This document shows, piece by piece, positions 8,780 to 13,121 of a stretch of DNA of 13,121 nt. A model generated the notes under the pieces. It did not search any database, was not told where the DNA came from, and saw only the letters and a program-made list of their open reading frames with translations. The DNA is from Lachnospiraceae bacterium (lineage in GTDB: Bacteria > Bacillota > Clostridia > Lachnospirales > Lachnospiraceae): positions 1 through 13,121 of the forward strand of contig JAAWLS010000033.1 of assembly GCA_022798035.1 (NCBI GenBank), read 5' to 3'. Positions within the stretch are counted from its first letter, which is position 1, and each line of letters starts with the position of its first letter. A program made the position numbers and the translations under genes.

Positions 8780-8854
8780 TTTCTTCTTACACAAACTCAT
8801 TTAGAAATATAAGATAAACTCCCGTCTCTATAATCTATAAATAATAAGAAGAAA
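8780..8854 (-). other. Long-range base-pairing element in the tig leader
   Basis: TTTCTTCTTA (8780-8789) and TAAGAAGAAA (8845-8854) are perfectly complementary over 10 bp and enclose a 55-nt AT-rich loop within the predicted ~175-nt untranslated leader of tig. No known riboswitch or T-box core was recognised. It may fold as a leader structure, or the match may reflect low-complexity AT-rich sequence. Confidence 0.35.
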
Positions 8855-8884
8855 AGCTAGTCTCGCTCTTACAATCATTTTGCA

Positions 8885-8915
8885 ATTATAGCACACTTTT
8901 TTTGAAAATACCAGC
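8885..8915 (-). promoter_or_regulatory. Extended -10 promoter for tig operon
   Basis: On the minus strand TGCTATAAT (8893-8885) is a perfect extended -10. The -35 region about 17 bp upstream is poor (TGGTAT). The motif AAAAAAGTG occurs twice, once just before the -10 and once about 20 bp further upstream. Predicted transcription start is near 8878, leaving a leader of about 175 nt before tig. Confidence 0.65.
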
Positions 8916-8929
8916 ACTTTTTTAAGAAT

Positions 8930-9085
8930 GTACTGCATCCTTCGCAGTTCAGTCAGAGTCGGGTACCCCGCAGCGGGCTGACAGAGCATCAAACTTGCAG
9001 CGCAGCAGAACTACGGAGTATTTGACTCTCACGGCAATCGCCAAACATCTGCGGCTGCCTGCCCGCAGAAAGCCATATTCTTTTA
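8930..9085 (-). other. GC-rich, palindrome-rich intergenic block upstream of the tig promoter
   Basis: This gene-free block is visibly richer in GC than its AT-rich flanks. It holds several small stems: ACTGC/GCAGT (8932-8936 with 8944-8948), CCCG-CAG-CGGG with an adjoining GGGTACCC palindrome near 8960-8975, and TCTGCGG/CCGCAGA (9048-9054 with 9063-9069). AGAGTC near 8955 and GACTCT near 9024 are also complementary. An ORF crossing it on the minus strand has no protein-like character. It may be a dispersed repeat, a relic, or an RNA. The remainder of 8705-9151 holds the tig leader and promoter and the upstream gene's terminator. Confidence 0.4.
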
Positions 9086-9101
9086 CAAAATGCAGAAATC
9101 C

Positions 9102-9147
9102 AAAAACGCTTTTTACCAGACGTCTGTAAATCTGGTAAAAAGCGTTT
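9102..9147 (-). terminator. Rho-independent terminator of the aldolase gene
   Basis: AAACGCTTTTTACCAGA (9104-9120) and its exact reverse complement (9131-9147) form a 17-bp perfect stem with a 10-nt loop, 4 bases after the stop codon. On the minus strand the stem ends in GCGTTTTT, giving the T-run. The loop side includes the palindrome CAGACGTCTG. It isolates the aldolase gene from the tig operon. Confidence 0.92.
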
Positions 9148-9151
9148 CTCT

Positions 9152-10138
9152 CTATTCCACATCCAGAAGTTCCTGCATAAAGTTGCAGTAATCACTCCTC
9201 TTATCCTTGATAAAATTGATTGCCGTAGAGGGATGGCTGTTTAGAATACCCGTCAGAAGATAAGGAATGTCATAGCCCCATACTGCTCCTTCCGCTTTTA
9301 ATTTCAACATATGTTTCTCCACAAACCGAATCATCGGAATCTCATCATACTTGGGATTTTTCAGGAAGCTCAGCAGGGACTCCATAAAACAGTTTCCGGC
9401 GCCCCGGCCCATTCCGCTCACTGTGGCATCCAAAAGGCTGACGCCCATGCGGCAGGCCTCAATGGTATTTGCAAAGGCAAGCTGCTGATTGTTATGGGCA
9501 TGAATTCCGACTATTTTGCCGGAAGCCTCCGCTGCCTCCACATATTTCTGAGATAGTTTTGTCACCTGTTCCGGATAAAAGTAACCAAAACTGTCCACAA
9601 GATAAATAACGTCCACAGAGCTCCTGCTCAGAAGCGCCAGTCCTGCGTCCAAATCATCTGTATTCACTTTGGAAACTGCCATAATGTTGACAGTCACCTC
9701 ATAGCCTTTTTTCTTGAAATCCTCTATCATCTCTATGGCTGTCGGAATCTGATGGATGTAGGTAGCCACGCGTACCATATCCACAACACTGTCTTTTTTC
9801 GGAGGAATGTCTTTCTTGTAGTCGCACCTTCCCACATCTGCCATAATGGAAATTTTCAAAGGCGTCTTGTTCTCTCCCACAATGGCCCGGATATCTTTTT
9901 CATCGCAGAATTTCCACTTGCCGAAATCCTTGGGATTAAACAGCTCTTTTGAGGCCTTATAGCCAAACTCCATATAGTCAACGCCGGATTTTATATTCGC
10001 TTCATACAAATCCCGGACAAATTCGTCTGTAAATGCAAAATTATTTACAAGTCCGCCATCTCGCAAGGTGCAGTCCACAACCTTGATATCGGGACAATAA
10101 TCCATCAATGTTCTCTTGTTGCACTGTTTTTCGCTCAT
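9152..10138 (-). CDS. Aldolase catalytic domain protein (HMGL-like/DRE-TIM metallolyase family)
   Basis: Probable divalent-metal-dependent lyase or aldolase with a TIM barrel, related to HMG-CoA lyase, isopropylmalate synthase and 4-hydroxy-2-oxovalerate aldolase. Visible motifs: VVDCTLRDGG near residues 20-29 (metal-binding Asp and catalytic Arg), the metal His pair in GIHAHNNQQ, and GMGRGAGN, where the homologous loop sits over the active site. The C-terminal GYDIPYLLTGILNSHP resembles the extension of DmpG-like proteins. There is no acetaldehyde dehydrogenase partner nearby, so catechol meta-cleavage is unlikely. Homologues of this style often sit in polysaccharide or secondary-metabolite loci; the substrate here is unknown. 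ATG 10138 has GGAGG 8 nt upstream. The gene has its own promoter and terminator, so it is a single-gene unit. Confidence 0.85.
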   Translation of the reverse strand: MSEKQCNKRTLMDYCPDIKVVDCTLRDGGLVNNFAFTDEFVRDLYEANIKSGVDYMEFGYKASKELFNPKDFGKWKFCDEKDIRAIVGENKTPLKISIMADVGRCDYKKDIPPKKDSVVDMVRVATYIHQIPTAIEMIEDFKKKGYEVTVNIMAVSKVNTDDLDAGLALLSRSSVDVIYLVDSFGYFYPEQVTKLSQKYVEAAEASGKIVGIHAHNNQQLAFANTIEACRMGVSLLDATVSGMGRGAGNCFMESLLSFLKNPKYDEIPMIRFVEKHMLKLKAEGAVWGYDIPYLLTGILNSHPSTAINFIKDKRSDYCNFMQELLDVE

Positions 10139-10174
10139 GTCTTATCCCTCCATATTCGCACTTTAAATTTCTAC

Positions 10175-10192
10175 ACTTTAAACCGTTAAAGT
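10175..10192 (-). promoter_or_regulatory. Operator-like palindrome at the aldolase transcription start
   Basis: ACTTTAA-ACCG-TTAAAGT is a perfect 7-bp inverted repeat with a 4-bp centre, placed at the predicted +1. The half-site CACTTTAAA at 10174-10182 recurs as a direct copy at 10159-10167, between the palindrome and the ribosome site. A repressor bound here would block the promoter. The regulator is not identifiable in this window. Confidence 0.5.
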
Positions 10193-10198
10193 TCCTTT

Positions 10199-10227
10199 AT
10201 CATACAAAATATTATTTCATTTGTCAA
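10199..10227 (-). promoter_or_regulatory. Sigma-A type promoter for the aldolase gene
   Basis: On the minus strand TTGACA (10227-10222), exactly 17 bp, then TATGAT (10204-10199) is near-consensus. The -35 overlaps the last codons and stop of the upstream sce7726 gene. The predicted start is near 10192, giving a ~54-nt leader. Confidence 0.85.
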
Positions 10228-10805
10228 TAGAAAACTGTATAATCCCGCTCAAACAATTCCTCGCTGATTTGACGGCGCAAAATTTCTTCCGGAACCCTCT
10301 GAAGGAGTCTGTCAATGACAAACTCCTTGCTCTTCTGTCTGTATTTGGGCAGCTGGTTCTGCTCCTGAATATGAGCCAGCTCCGGCCTCCACAACAGGCT
10401 CATTTTTTTCTTCCAGTTTACGCCTGGATTTTCTCTGGCCTTCCGAAGAACATAGAAATCAGGTTTTCCTTCCTCCAGTTCCACTGTGATAATGCCCCAC
10501 CACTGGGGAACGTGTTCTTCCACATGGTTCCCATGCTTCGTGCCTGCCACAATATAATTGTAATCAAAATACTGATTGTAGTCCCGCACCTGTCTGCCGA
10601 GACGGGCGTAAGTGTCTGCATCGCTTTTGATTTCCAATCCGCAGAGGGCTTCCGGCAGCACCATCACCACGTCTGCCCTGGATTTTCCCATCTTTTTCTC
10701 TTCCAGGATTCTGATTTTTCCATATTTCTCTTCCAGGAAGTCAAAAAGAGGTTCCCGGATGTCTCTGTCGTACAGCATATTTCTCATTCTCTTCTCATCA
10801 TCCAT
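10224..10805 (-). CDS. sce7726 family protein with PD-(D/E)XK nuclease-like motif
   Basis: Soluble protein of 193 aa from ATG 10805 (MDDEKRMRNMLYDRDIREPL). The family core is clear: DRDIREPLFDFL, then RADVVMV, CGLEIKSDADTYARLGRQ and a later PQWWGI. Asp45, Glu58 and Lys60 have the D...ExK spacing of PD-(D/E)XK nucleases, with a following Gln72; this fold assignment is inference and no activity is known to me for the family. The frame continues to TTG 10892, but the extra 29 residues have no ribosome site before them and precede the family core; AGGAAAGTGGAG lies before ATG 10805. It follows the DUF4180 remnant by 23 bp and ends inside the aldolase promoter. It may be an accessory or mobile-associated gene. 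Confidence 0.75.
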   Translation of the reverse strand: MDDEKRMRNMLYDRDIREPLFDFLEEKYGKIRILEEKKMGKSRADVVMVLPEALCGLEIKSDADTYARLGRQVRDYNQYFDYNYIVAGTKHGNHVEEHVPQWWGIITVELEEGKPDFYVLRKARENPGVNWKKKMSLLWRPELAHIQEQNQLPKYRQKSKEFVIDRLLQRVPEEILRRQISEELFERDYTVFY

Positions 10806-10828
10806 CTGCTCCACTTTCCTGCTGTCTG

Positions 10829-11101
10829 TCAAAACAGCCGCAGATTTTTCCTCTGCCTCTTTCCTGGAATGCAGCATAACATCCATGGACAAACATTTTC
10901 ATTATGAGAAACATCCGGCTGAAAATAAACATCTTTTCCCCTGTTGCACTCATATACAAAATCTTTCCAGGATTTGCTGGTGTAAGCTGAGAAATCTCCG
11001 TATACTGCAAATCTTACTCCATAATTGATAAATTTCTGCAGTATTTCTCCTGCCAGACGAGTGCTCAAAACGAAAAAATCATCTGTAACAGCTTCCTTCA
11101 T
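10829..11101 (-). pseudogene. DUF4180 domain protein, truncated at the N-terminus
   Basis: Residues ~2-60 (KEAVTDDFFVLSTRLAGEIL, FINYGVRFAVYGDFSAYTSK, FVYECNRGKD) match what I recall of the C-terminal half to two-thirds of DUF4180 proteins, usually ~115-120 aa. About 40-45 N-terminal residues are missing: a stop (TAA) directly precedes ATG 11101, and only 78 bp separate this ATG from the ABC gene. The tail after YFQPD (VSHNENVCPWMLCCIPG...) does not look like the usual family ending. A GGAGG 11 nt upstream of the ATG means a short product could still be made. Function of the family is unknown to me. Most likely a decaying remnant left by a deletion. Confidence 0.6.
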
Positions 11102-11120
11102 TTACAGCTTTTCCTCCATT

Positions 11121-11139
11121 CTGTGTATTTTTCACACAG
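11121..11139 (-). other. Small hairpin after the ABC exporter gene
   Basis: CTGTGT (11121-11126) and ACACAG (11134-11139) make a 6-bp stem with a 7-nt loop, directly upstream of the GGAGG of the DUF4180 remnant. There is no T-run, so it is not called a terminator. Could be chance. Confidence 0.25.
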
Positions 11140-11179
11140 GCAGCGTTGAAAATCCTTTCACTATTTCTCTCTGTTTCAT

Positions 11180-12967
11180 TTACACGTTTTTAAACTGCGC
11201 CATATACAAATCGTAATAATGTCCTTTTTTCTCCATCAGTTCTTTTGGACTTCCCTGCTCTAAAATTCCGCCTTTATCAATCACAAAAATTCGGTCTGCC
11301 CGCTGAATGGTAGAGAGACGGTGGGCAATGACAAAGCTGGTACGGCCTTTCAGCAGCATTTCGATTCCTTTCTGAACCAGAATCTCCGTGTGGGTGTCAA
11401 TGCTGGAAGTCGCCTCGTCCAGTATCAGAATTTTTGGCATGCTCACCATAGTTCTGGCAAAGGCAATCAACTGTCTCTGTCCTATGGACAGACCTGCTCC
11501 CCGCTCCTTTAACACCGTGTCATATCCCTTTTCCATTTTCATAATAAATTCATGGGCATTTACCGCTTTTGCGGCCGCGATGATTTCCTCATCTGAAGCG
11601 TCCATTTTTCCGTAAAGAATATTCTCTTTTACCGTACCCTGGAAAATAAAGTTTTCCTGAGTCATCACGCCCATCTGGCACCGCAGGCTTTCCATAGACA
11701 CTTTCTGAATGTCATGCCCGTCAATGAGAATTCTCCCTTCCTGAATATCGTAAAATCGGCTGATTAAGTTGACAATCGTAGTCTTACCGGCTCCTGTCGG
11801 CCCTACCAGCGCAATGGTTTCCCCAGGATTAATCTGAAAATTCACATCTTCCAGTACTTTCGTTTCTGCCGGCGTTCCCTCATCATAGGTAAAGGACACA
11901 TGTTCAAACTCCACCCGTCCTTCAATCTCCGGCAGTTTTGCCACATCTTCGTCGTCATAGATATCCGGCTGTGTGTCTAAAATTTCAAAAATACGCTCTG
12001 CAGCAGTCAGATTGGTAATCACCTGGTTATAAAAATTGCTCAAATTCATTACCGGATTCCAAAACATATTGATATAGGTTCCGAAAGCCACCAGCATACC
12101 GATACTCACATAGTCGCTTCCAATCATCTGAATCCCCACCCAGTAGAGAATCATTGCACCAAGCCCCCAGCAGAAATCAATGGACGCCCCGAACATATCT
12201 GCAATCCGCACTGCGCTGATAAAGGAATTTTCATGCTCTTTTACCAATCCTGCAAAAATATCCTGGGTCTCTTCCTCCGCATGAAAACTCTGAACCACAT
12301 TCATTCCCGCAATCCCCTCATGGACATAAGCATTCAGATTGGAACCTTTTTTGCGGAAAATCTGCCAGCGTGCATGGGAAAATTTCTGGATAAACCAGAT
12401 GGCAGCGGCCATCACCGGAATACTGCTTAAGGAGGCAAGGGCCAGTCTCCAGTCTTTTACCACCATAATCACCACAACGCCGCAGATTGTGATGAAATCC
12501 GGAATTAATGTAGTTACCGCGTTGACCAGCACATTTTTCAGAGAATTCACATCCCCGATAATCCGGGCCAGAATTTTCCCTGTAGGACGGCTGTCGAAAA
12601 AGGAAAATGACAGAGTCTGAATATGTTCATAGAGCTCCTGGCGGATATCCAAAAGAACTTGATTGGATATCCGGGCCATCACATACATCCGCACCTTTAC
12701 CATTACAATAAAAATCACATTTAAAATTACTGTAACCACAGCCAGTTTTCCCAGTCCCTGCAAATCCTTATTTGCAATGTACACATCAATGGCCTCCTCA
12801 ATAATCAGAGGATTGATGAGGGAAATTACAACTGTAATCAGCATACAAACCAACACTCCAAATACCTGGAGCTTATATTGAAAGAGATAGGAAAACAGTC
12901 TTTTGAGGGTTTCCTTTTTTCCAATTCCCTCTAACCGTTCATCTTCTCTGTATGAATTAACTGCCAA
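11180..12967 (-). CDS. ABC transporter, fused permease and ATPase (multidrug/lipid exporter type)
   Basis: Half-transporter exporter of the MsbA/BmrCD/YheIH type. From TTG 12967 (MAVNSYREDERLEGIGKK) it is 595 aa. The N-terminal ~320 residues form the six-helix membrane domain; the C-terminal part is the ATPase with Walker A GPTGAGKTT near 388-396, Q-loop MTQENF, signature LSIGQRQ, Walker B ILILDEATSSID with the catalytic Glu, and switch His in IAHRLST. The signature has Ile in place of the first Gly of LSGGQ. Substrate unknown. Start choice: AGGTGAT at 12977-12971 ends 3 nt before TTG 12967, a good anti-Shine-Dalgarno match; the longer TTG 13003 start lies in a repeat with no ribosome site. 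Such proteins often pair with a second half-transporter, which would lie upstream, outside the window. Confidence 0.92.
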   Translation of the reverse strand: MAVNSYREDERLEGIGKKETLKRLFSYLFQYKLQVFGVLVCMLITVVISLINPLIIEEAIDVYIANKDLQGLGKLAVVTVILNVIFIVMVKVRMYVMARISNQVLLDIRQELYEHIQTLSFSFFDSRPTGKILARIIGDVNSLKNVLVNAVTTLIPDFITICGVVVIMVVKDWRLALASLSSIPVMAAAIWFIQKFSHARWQIFRKKGSNLNAYVHEGIAGMNVVQSFHAEEETQDIFAGLVKEHENSFISAVRIADMFGASIDFCWGLGAMILYWVGIQMIGSDYVSIGMLVAFGTYINMFWNPVMNLSNFYNQVITNLTAAERIFEILDTQPDIYDDEDVAKLPEIEGRVEFEHVSFTYDEGTPAETKVLEDVNFQINPGETIALVGPTGAGKTTIVNLISRFYDIQEGRILIDGHDIQKVSMESLRCQMGVMTQENFIFQGTVKENILYGKMDASDEEIIAAAKAVNAHEFIMKMEKGYDTVLKERGAGLSIGQRQLIAFARTMVSMPKILILDEATSSIDTHTEILVQKGIEMLLKGRTSFVIAHRLSTIQRADRIFVIDKGGILEQGSPKELMEKKGHYYDLYMAQFKNV

Positions 12968-12997
12968 AATATCACCTGCTTTCTGTTGACGCTTTTC

Positions 12998-13121
12998 TGC
13001 CAATCTCGTGAAATGCTTTGCATTTCCCTCGCTGGCCCCTCTCCCCTTGAAATCCCTTCCTCTTTTGCCAATCTCGTGAAATGCTTCACATTTCCCTCGC
13101 TGGCCCCTCTCCCCTTGAAAT
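12998..13121. repeat. Tandem repeat, 68-bp period, two copies, running off the right edge
   Basis: Copy 1 (12998-13053) and copy 2 (13066-13121) match at 54 of 56 positions, joined by a 12-bp linker (13054-13065). Each has an internal hairpin: GAAATGC/GCATTTC around TTT in copy 1, and GAAATG/CATTTC around CTTCA in copy 2, with outer GCCA/TGGC arms. The only differences (TG to CA) fall at the loop and its closing pair, so the stem is largely kept. The repeat lies 30 bp upstream of the ABC start. More copies may lie beyond the window. Confidence 0.85.

Noticed and set aside
9021..9030. CtsR-like half-site (AGTCAAA on the minus strand) upstream of tig
   Set aside because: CtsR needs tandem heptads; the second one is absent and the position is far upstream of the promoter.
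8989..9195. 68-codon minus-strand ORF across the terminator and GC-rich block
   Set aside because: It overlaps the aldolase gene's end, reads through a perfect terminator hairpin, and has Trp/Arg/Cys-rich non-protein-like composition.
11132..11179. 15-codon ORF starting at the ABC stop (TAAATG)
   Set aside because: No ribosome site of its own and no recognisable peptide; overlap with the stop is probably coincidental.
12998..13121. CRISPR array at the right edge
   Set aside because: Units are 56 bp with a 12-bp linker and hairpins; no unique ~30-bp spacers and no cas genes are present.

Overview
The window looks like part of a low-to-mid GC Gram-positive chromosome, most likely a Clostridia/Lachnospiraceae-type Firmicute. 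The main support is the gene order tig-clpP-clpX-lon-engB, strong AGGAGG-type ribosome binding sites, and at least two genes that appear to start with TTG. The assignment rests on gene order and protein style, not on a database search. Every gene I can support lies on the minus strand, so transcription runs from high to low coordinates.

Layout in transcription order. (1) 13121-12998: two copies of a 68-bp-period tandem repeat, each carrying a hairpin, run off the window edge just upstream of an ABC gene. (2) 12967-11180: an ABC exporter with a fused membrane and ATPase domain. (3) 11101-10829: an N-terminally truncated DUF4180 remnant. (4) 10805-10224: an sce7726-family protein with a PD-(D/E)XK-like motif. 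(5) A near-consensus promoter with a palindrome at its predicted +1, then a DRE-TIM aldolase/HMGL-like gene (10138-9152) closed by a 17-bp perfect terminator hairpin. (6) 9100-8705: a gene-free stretch with a GC-rich structured block, an extended -10 promoter and a ~175-nt leader. (7) The protein quality-control operon tig-clpP-clpX-lon followed by the ribosome-assembly GTPase engB. (8) A possible 21-residue leader ORF whose stop overlaps the TTG start of znuA, followed by znuC and the start of znuB, which runs off the left edge.

How the genes work together: trigger factor folds nascent chains, ClpXP and Lon degrade damaged or regulatory proteins, and EngB assists 50S assembly, so this is a housekeeping proteostasis block. 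The ZnuABC-type genes encode an importer for zinc or manganese, with binding protein, ATPase and permease in order. The genes upstream of tig (exporter, DUF4180 remnant, sce7726 protein, orphan aldolase) are accessory and show no shared pathway.

I found no convincing new defence or mobile system. The most interesting unexplained signals are the repeat at the right edge, the structured block and leader before tig, the hairpin between clpP and clpX, the mini-ORF coupled to znuA, and the operator-like palindrome before the aldolase gene.
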